64,000 nt of DNA from Gammaproteobacteria bacterium (GCA_004298065.1 SCRL01000016.1:1-64000); one strand, 5' to 3'. Shown: positions 32,280-42,357, numbered from the stretch's first letter. The notes: a model not told the origin generated them from the letters alone. Program-made: numbers and translations.

Positions 32280-34024
32280 GTTCCGTGCCCCTTGCCCCGC
32301 GAAGTGCCAGAGGACTTGCCGCCCGGCAGTCGTCCCTGCCGGGACTTTGCCCGGTCGCGCAGGCCGTGGAAATCCTTGCCACCGATGCGGGGATTGAAGC
32401 GCGCGGGGCGATCTTCACGCGCCGCGAAATCGTCGAGTTCCTTCTCGATCTCTGCGGGTATCAGGCCCACCGTCCGCTGCACAAACTCAAGCTGCTTGAG
32501 CCATCGTTCGGCGGCGGGGACTTTCTGCTGCCGGCTATCGATCGGCTTCTGGCGGCGTGGAAGACATTGGACGATCCGCGTGTGCCCGTAAAGGCTCTGG
32601 CTGGATGCATTCGTGCGGTCGAACTTCATCGGGAGACCTTCACGCAAACGCGCAGCCAAGTCATCGACCTGTTGTCTCGCAACGGCCTGACGGCTTCGCA
32701 ATCCATCGTATTGGCTGATACGTGGCTGGTTAATGACGATTTCCTGTTGACCGACCTTCCCGACCCGTTCGATGTCGTGATCGGCAATCCTCCCTACGTT
32801 CGGCAGGAACGGGTTCCCGATGTCCTGCTGACGGAATACCGCTCGCGCTACACGACGATCTATGACCGTGCCGATCTCTATATTCCGTTCATCGAGCGAT
32901 CGTTGCGCTGCCTGACCAATGGTGGCGTTCTCGGGTTCATCTGCGCGGATCGCTGGATGAAGAACCGCTATGGCGGGCCGCTCAGAAACCTCGTCTCCGA
33001 GCAGTTCCATTTGAAAGTCTATGTCGATATGGTCGATACGCCGGCCTTTCATTCGGAGGTGATCGCCTATCCGGCCATCACCGTCATCTCGCGGGAGCGC
33101 GGCAAAAGTACGCGGATCGCTCACCGCCCGCCCGTGGAGACCAAGGCGTTGGGCGCGCTCGCCCTGGAGCTGACCTCATCGCGCCGCCCTCCAAAGGACA
33201 GCGCTGTGCAGGTGATTGACGGCGTGGCGAGCGGCACGGAGCCGTGGATTCTCGATTCTTCCGATCAGATGGAAGTCATCCGGCGTCTTGAGACGGCCTT
33301 TCCACTTCTCGAGGAAACGGGTTGCAAAGTCGGGATCGGCGTTGCGACCGGAGCGGATAAAGCCTTTATCGGGTCGATGGACGAACTCAACGTGGAAGAG
33401 GACCGCAAGCTTCCGCTGGCGATGACCAAGGACATTGCAGACGGCACCGTGAAGTGGCGCGGCCTGGGCGTCATCAACCCGTTCGCCGACGACGGCAAGC
33501 TTGTCGATCTTGCACGCTATCCGATGCTCAAACGCTATCTGGAAGCGCGGAAGGACCAAATCGCCGGACGGCATTGCGCGCAGAAGGTGCCTACCAATTG
33601 GTATCGCACCATCGACCGCATCACGCCATCCATTGCCGGAACGCCGAAGCTCCTGATCCCCGACATCAAAGGCCAGGCCCATATCGTTTTCGAGGAGGGC
33701 AAGCTCTACCCTCATCACAATCTCTACTACATCACGGCGAGCCAGTGGGACTTAAAGGCGCTGCAAGCCGTCCTCCTGTCGTCCGTGACCCGGCTGTTCA
33801 TCGCAACCTACTCAACAAAAATGCACGGCGGTTTTCTACGCTTTCAGGCGCAGTATCTGCGTCGCCTCCGCCTGCCGCGCTGGAATGATGTTCCGCAGGC
33901 CATCAAGACCGCGCTCATCAACGCGGCCGAAGCGCGCGACCTCGCGGCCTGCAATGCCGCGACATTTCAACTCTACGGATTGAGCCGCCACGAAAAGGCG
34001 GCGCTCGGCGGAAACGGGGACTGA
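32276..34024 (+). CDS. N6-adenine DNA methyltransferase of a PaeR7I/XhoI-type system
   Basis: This 582-residue methyltransferase is of the Eco57I/M.XhoI class. SAM-binding motif I is [18 protein letters not shown] (about 73-90) and catalytic motif IV is [14 protein letters not shown] (NPPY at 171-174). A target-recognition and C-terminal region follows ([45 protein letters not shown]), typical of this class. GTG 32276 is chosen because GGGGAGG lies 5 bp before it and it overlaps the RHH stop. The partner nuclease fits PaeR7I, so the expected product is m6A in CTCGAG, protecting the host and the element. Confidence 0.88.
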   Translation: MSSVPLAPRSARGLAARQSSLPGLCPVAQAVEILATDAGIEARGAIFTRREIVEFLLDLCGYQAHRPLHKLKLLEPSFGGGDFLLPAIDRLLAAWKTLDDPRVPVKALAGCIRAVELHRETFTQTRSQVIDLLSRNGLTASQSIVLADTWLVNDDFLLTDLPDPFDVVIGNPPYVRQERVPDVLLTEYRSRYTTIYDRADLYIPFIERSLRCLTNGGVLGFICADRWMKNRYGGPLRNLVSEQFHLKVYVDMVDTPAFHSEVIAYPAITVISRERGKSTRIAHRPPVETKALGALALELTSSRRPPKDSAVQVIDGVASGTEPWILDSSDQMEVIRRLETAFPLLEETGCKVGIGVATGADKAFIGSMDELNVEEDRKLPLAMTKDIADGTVKWRGLGVINPFADDGKLVDLARYPMLKRYLEARKDQIAGRHCAQKVPTNWYRTIDRITPSIAGTPKLLIPDIKGQAHIVFEEGKLYPHHNLYYITASQWDLKALQAVLLSSVTRLFIATYSTKMHGGFLRFQAQYLRRLRLPRWNDVPQAIKTALINAAEARDLAACNAATFQLYGLSRHEKAALGGNGD

Positions 34025-34027
34025 GAC

Positions 34028-34765
34028 ATGGCGCTTGATCTTGCGGACTATGAAACGAAAGCGCGGGATGCCGTCATGGCGTTCTGGGGGAATCGAGAGA
34101 AGGCGCGGCAGAAGCAGGTCGAGGCCGGAGTCGTCGATCAGGGCGAACGCGCCAGCGTCACCGGTGGCAAGAACATGGACGGGTTCGTCGCGCTGGTGAA
34201 AGACATCGTGCGCGCCAACGGCCTTGCACATGCACAGCTCCACTTGGAGCGCCGCGTCCTCACGCTGCCCGGATATTTCCGGCCGACGAAGCTCTGGGAT
34301 TTGCTCGTCATGAACCAAGGCCGCCTCGTCGCGGCCTTCGAGTTCAAGAGTCAAGTCGGGCCATCCTTCGGCAACAACTTCAACAATCGCACCGAAGAAG
34401 CCATCGGCACGGCACATGATTTGTGGACTGCTTTCCGCGAAGGCGCGTTCGGCGAACAGACCAAACCCTTTATCGGCTGGCTGATGCTGCTGGAGGATTG
34501 CGCGAAATCTGCCACGCCGGTCAGGGACACGTCGCCGCACTTCCCGGTCTTCCCGGATTTCAGGGATGCCTCCTACGCTCAGCGCTACAACGTTCTTTGC
34601 CGAAAACTCATGCAAGAACAGCTTTACACGGCGGCGTGCATCCTGACTTCACCTCGCACCGCCGTAACGACGGGCGACTATGCGGGGCTTTCAGAAATGA
34701 CGGGACTGCGAACCTTCGTAACAGAGTTCGCTGGACACGTTGCGGCCGAAGCGTCGCGGACCTAA
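34028..34765 (+). CDS. PaeR7I/XhoI-family type II restriction endonuclease
   Basis: The protein has 245 residues, the normal length of PaeR7I. Its sequence follows that family ([64 protein letters not shown]). A PD-(D/E)XK centre is visible: Asp91, Glu105 and Lys107 in WDLLV...FEFKSQ. Family members cut CTCGAG; here the specificity is inferred, not proven. It starts 3 bp after the methyltransferase stop and precedes the pAgo gene by 12 bp, so all are in one operon. Confidence 0.9.
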   Translation: MALDLADYETKARDAVMAFWGNREKARQKQVEAGVVDQGERASVTGGKNMDGFVALVKDIVRANGLAHAQLHLERRVLTLPGYFRPTKLWDLLVMNQGRLVAAFEFKSQVGPSFGNNFNNRTEEAIGTAHDLWTAFREGAFGEQTKPFIGWLMLLEDCAKSATPVRDTSPHFPVFPDFRDASYAQRYNVLCRKLMQEQLYTAACILTSPRTAVTTGDYAGLSEMTGLRTFVTEFAGHVAAEASRT

Positions 34766-34777
34766 GAGGGATGCGCC

Positions 34778-36970
34778 TTGCCTATCGTCCTGAACGCTTT
34801 CCCTCTCAAAATTCCCGAACTGGAGCTTGAAGCCCGTCAAGTCCCCTATGACACGGAGACGCTGGAGGGTTTTCGCGCGACGCACGGATCGACCCACTCG
34901 TTCCGCCGGCAGGGCGACACTATCCTGATCTTCTCAGGAGACGGCACCTTCCCCGTGTCCGGCACCCCGCAGGTCATCGCGCTCAAGGACAATTCTGGCA
35001 TCTTCTGTTCGCTGGTGAAGGACGGGTTGACGCGGCACTTTGCGGGACTGGGCCGCGCTCCCTCCGGCTTCAACCCTATCGAGTTGGTGAGCACCAGGCC
35101 GGAAGATAATCTTCTCATTCCGATCCTGGGCGACGATTACCCCTTCAAAGTCTGTGTCAAATACTCCATCAACACCCGCACCGTTCTGGGCCATCCGTGC
35201 CTTGTCATTGACTGCACAACGCGCCGGGTAGTTAAGGAGAGCGGCCTGTTCTTCCTCAATGCCGGGTTCGATCTCATAGGCCGCTACGTCGTCACGCAGC
35301 AGGAGGATGGATACAGGAAACTTCTGGGTTCTGTGAACGCCCGCAAGGGCGAAACGCTCTTCGTTACACGGCCCGACGGCCAGATCGTTCAGACCGATGC
35401 GAAAGACGTTTATTTGGAAGCCAGCCGAGAGAACTTCGATGCCTACATTCTGCACACGCACGGCGCAAAGAAAGATGCCCTCGTAGAGGGTATCCGGCAA
35501 TCCGTCTCCATCTTCAATGGCGGTGAGAACAAGAAAGCGCGCATCGATGCACTCAAGAAGTACATCCAGGCGAAGAGCGTCACGCTGATCGACGGCACGC
35601 GCATCGAGATCAAAGATTCGCCGGACATCCAGAAGGATTGCGGGCAAATGCAAAAGCCGGTGTTCGTCTTCAACGACAACGGTGAAGCGGATTGGGCGGA
35701 AAAGGGGCTGACGCAGAGCGGTCCCTATACCAAGCGGACCTTCGATAGAAACGATCCCTCGATTTGTGTAATTTGCGCCCAGCATGACAAGGGGCGCGTT
35801 GAGCAGTTCGTTCGCAAGCTCCTCAAAGGCATCTCGAACAGCAAGTATTTCAGCAACGGACTTGAAGGCAAATTCACGCTCGGAACGAGCCGCGTTGAAG
35901 TGTTCGCGACAATGACCGACAGCGTGGAGGCGTACAAGAACGCCATTGAGGCTGCCATCCGCAAGAAAGCGGATGACGGCGGGCGATGGGATCTAGCCCT
36001 CGTGCAGGTCCGGCAGTCCTTCAAGAAGCTCAATGTCACGGAGAATCCATACTATCTGGGCAAGAGCCTTTTCTTCCTACATCAAGTTCCGGTGCAGGAC
36101 TTCACCATTGAACTTCTGGCGCAGTCTGATTACTCGCTCGGCTACTCGCTCAACAATATGGCGCTGGCTTGCTACGCCAAGATGGGTGGCGTCCCGTGGC
36201 TGCTCAAATCCTCTCCAACGCTTTCCCATGAACTCGTCATCGGTATCGGCAGCGCGAATATCGGGCTGGAACGTGGGGCCGACAACCAGCGGATCATGGG
36301 CATCACTACCGTTTTCTCCGGGGATGGCAGCTATATCGTCTCGAACACATCCAAGGCCGTCGTCCCGGACGCCTACTGCGAGGCGCTGACTTCGGTTCTC
36401 GGTGAAACCATCGAGAAAATCCAGAAGCGTATGAACTGGCAGAAGGGCGACACGATTCGCCTGATCTTCCACGCGCAGGTCAAGAAGTTCAACAAGGACG
36501 AGATCGCAGCCGTCCGCGCCGTGATCGACAAGTACCGCGAGTATCAGATCGAATACGCCTTCGTGAAAATCTCGGAAGATCACGGGTTACATATGTTTGA
36601 CCCCGCAACGGCAGGCGTGAAGAAAGGAAAGCTTGCCCCACAGCGCGGGAGAACCTTCAAACTCTCCAAGCATGAAATGCTGGTCTATCTGATCGGCCAG
36701 CGCGAATTGCGGCAGGACACGGACGGGCATCCGCGCGGCGTGATCCTCGATGTTCACAAGGACTCGACCTTCAAGGACATCAAGTATCTTAGCGCGCAGC
36801 TCTACAGCTTCGCTTCGCACTCCTGGCGCAGCTATTTTCCTAATCCCATGCCGGTGACGATCAGCTATTCCGACCTGATCGCGCGGAATCTCGGATGGCT
36901 CAACCAGCTTCCGGGTTGGAACGACTCGGTGATGATCGGGAAGATCGGGCAATCCCAATGGTTCCTGTAG
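34778..36970 (+). CDS. Catalytically inactive long-B prokaryotic Argonaute
   Basis: This 730-residue protein starts at TTG 34778, with AGAGGG 7 bp before it. The MID-PIWI half is clear: TENPYYLGKSLFFLHQVPVQDFTIE, then LNNMALACYAKMGGVPWLLK, then ELVIGIGSANIG. In active pAgos the last motif is GID, but here Gly491 replaces the first catalytic Asp. In the motif that normally reads RDG, the sequence is LIFHAQVKKF (562-571), with Ala566 at the Asp position. So it should bind a guide and target but not cut. Length and inactivity fit the long-B group, which works with a separate effector. Here that is the nuclease gene overlapping its 3' end. Confidence 0.88.
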   Translation: MPIVLNAFPLKIPELELEARQVPYDTETLEGFRATHGSTHSFRRQGDTILIFSGDGTFPVSGTPQVIALKDNSGIFCSLVKDGLTRHFAGLGRAPSGFNPIELVSTRPEDNLLIPILGDDYPFKVCVKYSINTRTVLGHPCLVIDCTTRRVVKESGLFFLNAGFDLIGRYVVTQQEDGYRKLLGSVNARKGETLFVTRPDGQIVQTDAKDVYLEASRENFDAYILHTHGAKKDALVEGIRQSVSIFNGGENKKARIDALKKYIQAKSVTLIDGTRIEIKDSPDIQKDCGQMQKPVFVFNDNGEADWAEKGLTQSGPYTKRTFDRNDPSICVICAQHDKGRVEQFVRKLLKGISNSKYFSNGLEGKFTLGTSRVEVFATMTDSVEAYKNAIEAAIRKKADDGGRWDLALVQVRQSFKKLNVTENPYYLGKSLFFLHQVPVQDFTIELLAQSDYSLGYSLNNMALACYAKMGGVPWLLKSSPTLSHELVIGIGSANIGLERGADNQRIMGITTVFSGDGSYIVSNTSKAVVPDAYCEALTSVLGETIEKIQKRMNWQKGDTIRLIFHAQVKKFNKDEIAAVRAVIDKYREYQIEYAFVKISEDHGLHMFDPATAGVKKGKLAPQRGRTFKLSKHEMLVYLIGQRELRQDTDGHPRGVILDVHKDSTFKDIKYLSAQLYSFASHSWRSYFPNPMPVTISYSDLIARNLGWLNQLPGWNDSVMIGKIGQSQWFL

Positions 36971-38118
36971 AAAAGGACAACGCATACCAGTTGTGTGAGT
37001 ACCTGCACCGCAAGGTGATCGAGAGTGCGCACGCCGATCCATTCAAAGTCTGCTTCCTGCGTTTCCTGGGATTGTCGAAGGACGGTCTCTCGTCTTTCGA
37101 CTTTGCGGCGCTTCCCTTGTACCAGCGGTGCGCGATTGCGGGCCTCGGCGTTCTGGACGAAACGGTTTCAAGCCAGGATGTTTCGCGCCTGCTCGGGCAA
37201 GCCGCCAAGATCGACTCTACGCCGCGCCCGTGGGTTTCCGATATGTTCGGGGTCATGGCCGTGAAGTGGCTGGTCGCGCAGATGAACGATGCGCGCATCG
37301 CGCGGGAGTTTGAGAACTGGATTTCAGGATTCCTGGCGCAGCAAGCAAGCAGCGACCATCTCAATCTCTACGAGAAGGACATCGCGACGTATGTCCGCAG
37401 TGGCGAATCCGCCTTCTATGCCAGCGCCTGCGTGCCGCTTTTTCTTCACTACCGGACGATCCGGCGGATTGAGGATCATCAAAGCCGCATGGCCTTGGTC
37501 AGCCGTTTCATGGACGAGTTCCGCGCTCAGGCGCAAGGCGACTCTTCAACGGCGCTCGTGAGCCTGTTGGTCTACGTCTTCGACCAGGTCAATCAGGACG
37601 TGGCCGTCGTGCCGCCAAAAGGCTGGAGCCTCGACGACCTTCTGGGGTTCTTAGAGCATATCCCGGTCGGCCTTAAACGGTGGACATGGGAGGACGCCGG
37701 ACGCACACGGGGCGCGAAACCCGTCAAGTGGCCCGTGGAGAACGAATACCACGTCCAGAACCTTCTCTATGTCTTGCTTGGGCCGATCTTCAACGACATC
37801 GCGGACGAAGTAAACCTTCAGCCTGTCGGGCAGAAGAATCCGCGCATTGATCTCTACCTGCCGTCGCTCCACACGATCATCGAGGTCAAGTATCGGAAGG
37901 ATGTGAAGAAGTCCTTCCAGGCGCTTATCGGCGAGATTGCCGAGGACGCTTCGCTTTATCGCGCCGACGCGACATACAAAGACGCGCGGATCGTCAGCAT
38001 TCTGTGGGACTGCACGCGCGCGACACAAGAGCACGCCAAATTCAAGGAAGGTGTCCTGAAGATCAACGGGATGAACGGGTGTATCGTGATTAGCGCACCC
38101 TCAACAATGGAAAAATAG
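36958..38118 (+). CDS. pAgo-associated PD-(D/E)XK nuclease effector
   Basis: This 386-residue protein starts at ATG 36958, inside the last codons of the pAgo gene (13-bp overlap). The C-terminal third has a restriction-like centre: NPRIDLYLP (Asp298), then HTIIEVKYRKD (Glu309 and Lys311), then AEDASLYRADATYKDARIVSILWDCTR. The N-terminal 280 residues are helical with no domain I recognise. This layout fits the nuclease effectors of long-B pAgo systems (BPAN type). There, target recognition by the pAgo releases DNA degradation and stops infected or plasmid-carrying cells. It is the last gene of the operon. Confidence 0.8.
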   Translation: MVPVEKDNAYQLCEYLHRKVIESAHADPFKVCFLRFLGLSKDGLSSFDFAALPLYQRCAIAGLGVLDETVSSQDVSRLLGQAAKIDSTPRPWVSDMFGVMAVKWLVAQMNDARIAREFENWISGFLAQQASSDHLNLYEKDIATYVRSGESAFYASACVPLFLHYRTIRRIEDHQSRMALVSRFMDEFRAQAQGDSSTALVSLLVYVFDQVNQDVAVVPPKGWSLDDLLGFLEHIPVGLKRWTWEDAGRTRGAKPVKWPVENEYHVQNLLYVLLGPIFNDIADEVNLQPVGQKNPRIDLYLPSLHTIIEVKYRKDVKKSFQALIGEIAEDASLYRADATYKDARIVSILWDCTRATQEHAKFKEGVLKINGMNGCIVISAPSTMEK

Positions 38119-38141
38119 ATCTAGGCTTGCCGCGAACGCGG

Positions 38142-38402
38142 TTATTCCTTTGTTTCAAGGAGCCACCACACGGCACGCTGCAAGGCGCGGCCCGTGATGG
38201 GGTGAATGTCGGTGAGGTCGGGGCAGGCTGACCAGCCCGAGGACGGGCGGTAGCCGCGCAAGTCGCCTTCGCCATGCCAGGGCGGGCGCGTACCGCGCCG
38301 GGGGCGTAGATCGCCGCCATGCGTGGGCGGCTGGTGGTGCGGGTCATGGCGTATTTCTCCTTCAAGCGAAGCGCCCCGGTTCAAGGCCGGGGCGCTTGCC
38401 AT
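38142..38402 (-). CDS. Possible small protein or remnant before parB tail
   Basis: Two frames compete in this 293-bp gap. One (38142-38402, minus) reads GYRPSSGWSACPDLTDIHPITGRALQRAVWWLLETKE, which looks like a real C terminus. The other frame has a better start (ATG at 38347 after AAGGAGAAATACGCC) but turns into low-complexity sequence. A frameshifted small gene would explain both. Family unknown. Confidence 0.35.
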   Translation of the reverse strand: MASAPALNRGASLEGEIRHDPHHQPPTHGGDLRPRRGTRPPWHGEGDLRGYRPSSGWSACPDLTDIHPITGRALQRAVWWLLETKE

Positions 38403-38411
38403 TGGCGTGGG

Positions 38412-40451
38412 TCAAGCGGCCAGCGCCTCGGCGGGTTCATCCGCCATTGCCTCGGCATCCTCCGGGGCGTCCTGCTCCCGCGTGGCGTTCTGCGGGCCTG
38501 TGGCCTTGAAGATGGCGGGCATCCAGCCAGTGCCGTCCGCCAGTCGCTCCGCTTCGCTGGCAATGTCGGCCTTCTTCAACTTCGCCAGCCGCGCGGTTTG
38601 CGTCGGGGCGAACTGCTCCACGGCTTCCAGAATCGCGGCCTTCGATACGTGCTGGAAATACCCCTCGGCGGTGGGCTGCCACCACGCGGCCATGTCGAGG
38701 CCCACGGCCTGCGCCAGTTCCTCGCCGGGCTGGTGTGGCGTGGCGCGAGGCGTCACCACGTCCACCGTGGAAGCCACGCACACGGCCAGCAGTCGCACCA
38801 GTTCGTCCTGCGACTTCGCCAGCAGCGCGGCGAACAGTTCGGTGCTGTCCTGCGGCAAGGTTTCACCGGCTACCTGTTGCAGTTCGCGCAGCGCCACGGC
38901 GGCGGGCGATTCCGACCAGTCGGGGGCCATGCCTGCCATCCGGTCTTGCACCGACACGCGCACGTCCAGCGGCAGGCCGTCGCCGTAGGCGTCGGGCTGC
39001 AAAACCTCCTGCACCATGCCATGCACTAGCGCGGCCAGCGCGACTTGCGGATGCCGGGCCACTTCGATTTGCAGCGCCGCCGTGCGGTGGGCGCTCAACC
39101 GCTGCGCCAGCCGGTCGGACAGGCTTGCGGCCTTGGGCGTGTCCTCGGCGTCGTGGCCTTCGTCGTTGTCGGCTTCGCCTTCCGCGTTGCCGAAACCGCG
39201 CCGCAACTTTTCCAGCGTGCGCAGCGCCTTGGCCTCGGCTTCGCGCAGCAGGCCGCGATGGATGACGGCCTCGCCGTTGCGGTCGATGGTGACGATGGCA
39301 CCGGCCACCTCGCGCACCTCGGGTGCATAGCCGTGCAAAGCGTCCTCCGCGTCTTGCAGTTCCCCGACCACCTGATCGCGCCGCTGTTCCAGCTTCTCGG
39401 CCTTGGCCTCGGCCTCGGCGTCGCAGGCTTCTTCCAGTTCGGCGTCGATCTTTTCAAGCCGGTTTTCCAGCGAGGCGATGCGGCGGGCCTCGCGGGCGGT
39501 CGGCTCGCGGCGATGGCACGGGGCGTTCTGGAACGCCTGCCGTTCCTCATAGGCCAGATGCGGCACGGCCTCCACCCATGCCCAGCCCTCGGCGCGCACG
39601 CCCTCGGCCAGCGTTGCCAGCTTCTCGCGCACCAGCGTTTCCAGCACCCCGGCGTCGGTGAGGTAGGTTCCGGCATCGCCTTCGGCGAACAGGTCGCGGC
39701 GGATGCCGCCGCCTGCCTGCCGGTAGGTGTCCAGCCCGACGAAGCGCACCAGCGCGTGCGTGGCGTCGATTTCGCGCTCGGTCAGGCGGGCGCGCAGCGC
39801 GGACGGGCTGCGCTGCCAATCCGGCGCAGCATAGAACGCGGCTTCCTGCGCGGTGTGGTCGTCGGTGATGGTCAGGGCCATCAACTGTTCCAGCGTGACG
39901 GCTCCGGCGCGGTAGTCGGCCATCAGGCGCGGCGCGATGTGGGCCAGCTTCAAGCGGCGCTGCACCACCAGCGGGGACACGCCGAAGTCGGCGGCAATAT
40001 CCTCAATGGGCCGGCCTTCCTTGACCAGCGCGGCAAACGCCTCGAACTGGTCGGCGGGGTGCATCTGCTCGCGCATCAGGTTTTCCGCGAGGCTGACGGT
40101 GCGGGCGCTGCCATCGGCCACCAGCAGGCAAGGCACCTCGTAGTCGGCGGGGATGCGGTGCTTCTTCGCCAGCAGCTTCAAGGCGGTCAAGCGGCGATCA
40201 CCGGCCACCACCTCGTAATGCTCGCCATCGGCGGATTCAATCACGATCAGGTTTTGCAGCAGGCCGATGCGGGCGATGCTTGCGGCCAGTTCGGGGATGG
40301 ACAGGCGCGGCATCTTGCGGGCATTGCGCTTGGAGCGGCGCGGCAGCAACTGCGAGAGGGCAACCAAGATCAGGTTCTTGGACGGGTCGGCCATTTCCAG
40401 CGGTGCGGCGGTTTCGATGGCGCGGGCTTCGGTTTGGGTCACGGCGTTCAT
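38412..40451 (-). CDS. Large ParB/RepB-family protein
   Basis: This 679-residue protein has a ParB nuclease-like N-terminal domain (KMPRLSIPELAASIARIGLLQNLIVIESADGEHYEVVAGDRRLTALKLL). The ParB motif TVSLAENLMREQMHPADQFEAF and an HTH region (IEDIAADFGVSPLVVQRRLKLAHIAPRLM) follow. A long, acidic, coiled-coil stretch comes next (ASLENRLEKIDAELEEACDAEAEAKAEKLEQRRDQVVGELQDAEDAL), and a C-terminal region with QPTAEGYFQHVSKAAILEAV completes it. Big ParB-like proteins of this type are common on conjugative elements and are separate from the parA locus. A role in partition or in defence of incoming DNA is possible. Confidence 0.85.
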   Translation of the reverse strand: MNAVTQTEARAIETAAPLEMADPSKNLILVALSQLLPRRSKRNARKMPRLSIPELAASIARIGLLQNLIVIESADGEHYEVVAGDRRLTALKLLAKKHRIPADYEVPCLLVADGSARTVSLAENLMREQMHPADQFEAFAALVKEGRPIEDIAADFGVSPLVVQRRLKLAHIAPRLMADYRAGAVTLEQLMALTITDDHTAQEAAFYAAPDWQRSPSALRARLTEREIDATHALVRFVGLDTYRQAGGGIRRDLFAEGDAGTYLTDAGVLETLVREKLATLAEGVRAEGWAWVEAVPHLAYEERQAFQNAPCHRREPTAREARRIASLENRLEKIDAELEEACDAEAEAKAEKLEQRRDQVVGELQDAEDALHGYAPEVREVAGAIVTIDRNGEAVIHRGLLREAEAKALRTLEKLRRGFGNAEGEADNDEGHDAEDTPKAASLSDRLAQRLSAHRTAALQIEVARHPQVALAALVHGMVQEVLQPDAYGDGLPLDVRVSVQDRMAGMAPDWSESPAAVALRELQQVAGETLPQDSTELFAALLAKSQDELVRLLAVCVASTVDVVTPRATPHQPGEELAQAVGLDMAAWWQPTAEGYFQHVSKAAILEAVEQFAPTQTARLAKLKKADIASEAERLADGTGWMPAIFKATGPQNATREQDAPEDAEAMADEPAEALAA

Positions 40452-40531
40452 GGTGATAACTCCTAGAGGTTCGGGGATGCAGCAGCGAGGGATGCGGCAA
40501 GGGCTGCTGCCTGCCCCTGCCGCGTGGGGAA

Positions 40532-41362
40532 TCAGGCTTTCAACTGGCGCAGGCCATCGGCCAGCATCCAGAGGGCGCGATTGAGGCGCACATCGGAATC
40601 AATGCCCTGCACGGGGCGGGTCTGCTGGCGGCGTCCGTTGGCGCTGCGGCCATGCAATCCGCCTTTGGTCAGGTTTTCTTGCGTGCGGTTGAACACGCTC
40701 CACAAGTCCGGGCGGCGGTCGTCGAACCGGCGCGGCATCAGGATTTGCGATTCGGTGATGGGCGCGGGCTTGTTGTCGGTGGGGTCGTACTTGAGGGCCA
40801 GCGCGGAACGGGCGAACACTTCGGCTTCGCCTTCGTCCAGCGTGATCGCGCGCATGGCATCGCGGGAATCCTTCACCCGGTCGAAGCCGCGCAAGACTTC
40901 GTAAGCGCCTTCGATGACATGCCCGGAAACGTCGCCCTTGTGGGGTACGCGCACATCGGCCACGGTGTCGCCACACACCAGCCCATTGCTGCACACGAAC
41001 CGGAACATGCCCGCGAGCATCTGATAGCTGCTCGTGCCATCGTGCGAGTTCAACAACACGATTTCATTGGCCTCCGCGCCGTTGATCTGGCTGGCGTGGC
41101 GCAGGCGCAGCATGTGTTTCGTATGCTCGCGCTTGCCTTCATCGCGCACGCGGGTTTGCGTCACCATGAAAGGCTGGAACCCTTCTTTGCGAAGCTCGGC
41201 CAGCACGGCGGCGGTGGGGATATAGGCGTACCGCTGCGAACGGCTTTCATGCGGCGCGTCCGCGAAGATGGACGGCGCTACGCGGTGAATCTGGTCATCG
41301 GACAGCGGGTAGTCGCTGCGCAGCGAGGGGGAGCGGGAAGCGAAGCGGGATGCGAGTTGCAT
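40532..41362 (-). CDS. DUF932 protein
   Basis: This 276-residue protein is of the DUF932 (phage/plasmid-like) family: SQRYAYIPTAAVLAELRKEGFQPFMVTQTRVRD, then NSHDGTSSYQMLAGMFRFVCSNGLVCGDTVADVRVPHKGD. It is frequent on conjugative plasmids near early-transfer genes such as ssb, radC and parB. Function unknown. It lies 80 bp before the ParB-like gene in the same direction, so they may share a transcript. Confidence 0.85.
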   Translation of the reverse strand: MQLASRFASRSPSLRSDYPLSDDQIHRVAPSIFADAPHESRSQRYAYIPTAAVLAELRKEGFQPFMVTQTRVRDEGKREHTKHMLRLRHASQINGAEANEIVLLNSHDGTSSYQMLAGMFRFVCSNGLVCGDTVADVRVPHKGDVSGHVIEGAYEVLRGFDRVKDSRDAMRAITLDEGEAEVFARSALALKYDPTDNKPAPITESQILMPRRFDDRRPDLWSVFNRTQENLTKGGLHGRSANGRRQQTRPVQGIDSDVRLNRALWMLADGLRQLKA

Positions 41363-42078
41363 TTCATTTCTCCTGACAAAGAAAAAAGGGTTTGCTGTTC
41401 ACCGCACACCGGATTCCTAGATTCGGAGCCCAGCCTTTCGGCTGTTTGGTGCGGTCGGCGAGAGGAACCCGGTTGGCCCTGTTGCCACCGTCTTCCTGAG
41501 TTCATCGCCCGCGACGGTCAGGAGCGCGCGGACGGGGGCCGTCAAGGAAACAAGCGCAAGGGGGTGGTGCGGCCCGCAGGCGTAGCCGAGGACACGGCCC
41601 TGCGCACCTTGATGGCACGCGGGAGCGGGCTACAGTCGCGGACAAGGTGATGAAGTCAGGGGAGACGGCTGGACATGGCAACGGCCTTCCCCTTGCGCTG
41701 ACCGCACTGCAAGCGAAGCACGCAGGCCCGGATCTGGAAGCCGGGCCGAAGGCGTCAGCCGAGCGGAGCGAGGGAACGATGGAAGCCCGACAGGGGCGAG
41801 ACGCCGCAGGCGGCTCGATGCGCTACGCGCACGACAGCGCGACCGGCCATGTTTCTTGGCCGGGGACGCACAGCCTTCAAGGTTTGATGAGCACCAGGCG
41901 CAACACGCCCCACGCATCGGGAAGCGGGTTCTGCTGTGGCCGTGGATTTCTGGCCGAGTCGGCGCAGCCGGTTCGGCGGTCTTTAGGGGTGCCAAGCATC
42001 GCGCGGTGGGGATAGCCCGCAGGGCTTTCCCCTAGAGGCAAGCGAAGCGCGCAGCGCCCCGGAAGGGGCGCGAAGGCA
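41363..42078. other. 716-bp gene-free region with element-specific repeats
   Basis: No gene is seen. The right part, 41968-42057, repeats 30799-30890, with the same hairpin GGGGATAGCCC-GCA-GGGCTTTCCCC at 42008-42032. The middle (41710-41830) has GCCCG/CGGGC palindromes like those near 43750. The left part is the leader of the DUF932 gene. Frames here are shadows of repeats. Confidence 0.6.
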
Positions 42079-42357
42079 TCAGGCCGAGCCGTCAGGACGC
42101 AGGCTGGATTCCGCAACCGGCATCCACGGCGATGACGAGTCCAGCAGGTAGCGCGCACCGCGGGCGTACATACCTGAAAGCCCGGTGGGCTGATAGAACC
42201 CGGTGACGCGGAGCCGGAACTGTGCGCCGTACTCGTTGGTGAAGATCACCGCGTCGCCGATCTTGAAGCGCAGCGGCTGGCCGTTTTCCGGCGCGAACGG
42301 CTTGAGCGCATCGTGCTGCGCGGTGATTTCGATGATGTAGTCGTGATGGCTGCTCAT
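42079..42357 (-). CDS. Small hypothetical protein (KOW/beta-barrel-like)
   Basis: This 92-residue protein begins MSSHHDYIIEITAQHDALKPFAPENGQPLRFKIGDAVIFTNEYGAQFRLRVTGFYQP and ends SPWMPVAESSLRPDGSA. The phrase FKIGDAVIFTNEYGAQFRLRVTGF looks like a short SH3-type barrel, but I recognise no named family. The ATG has GGAGATCA before it. It lies downstream of the DUF2958 gene and may be coexpressed. Confidence 0.65.
   Translation of the reverse strand: MSSHHDYIIEITAQHDALKPFAPENGQPLRFKIGDAVIFTNEYGAQFRLRVTGFYQPTGLSGMYARGARYLLDSSSPWMPVAESSLRPDGSA

Noticed and set aside
32075-33124. 349-codon minus-strand frame opposite the methyltransferase
   Set aside because: The methyltransferase strand has motif I and NPPY, a good start and operon overlaps; the opposite frame has none.
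34423-34830. Alternative ATG at 34771 for the pAgo gene
   Set aside because: It is in another frame that stops at 34830. TTG 34778 continues into the full 730-residue pAgo.
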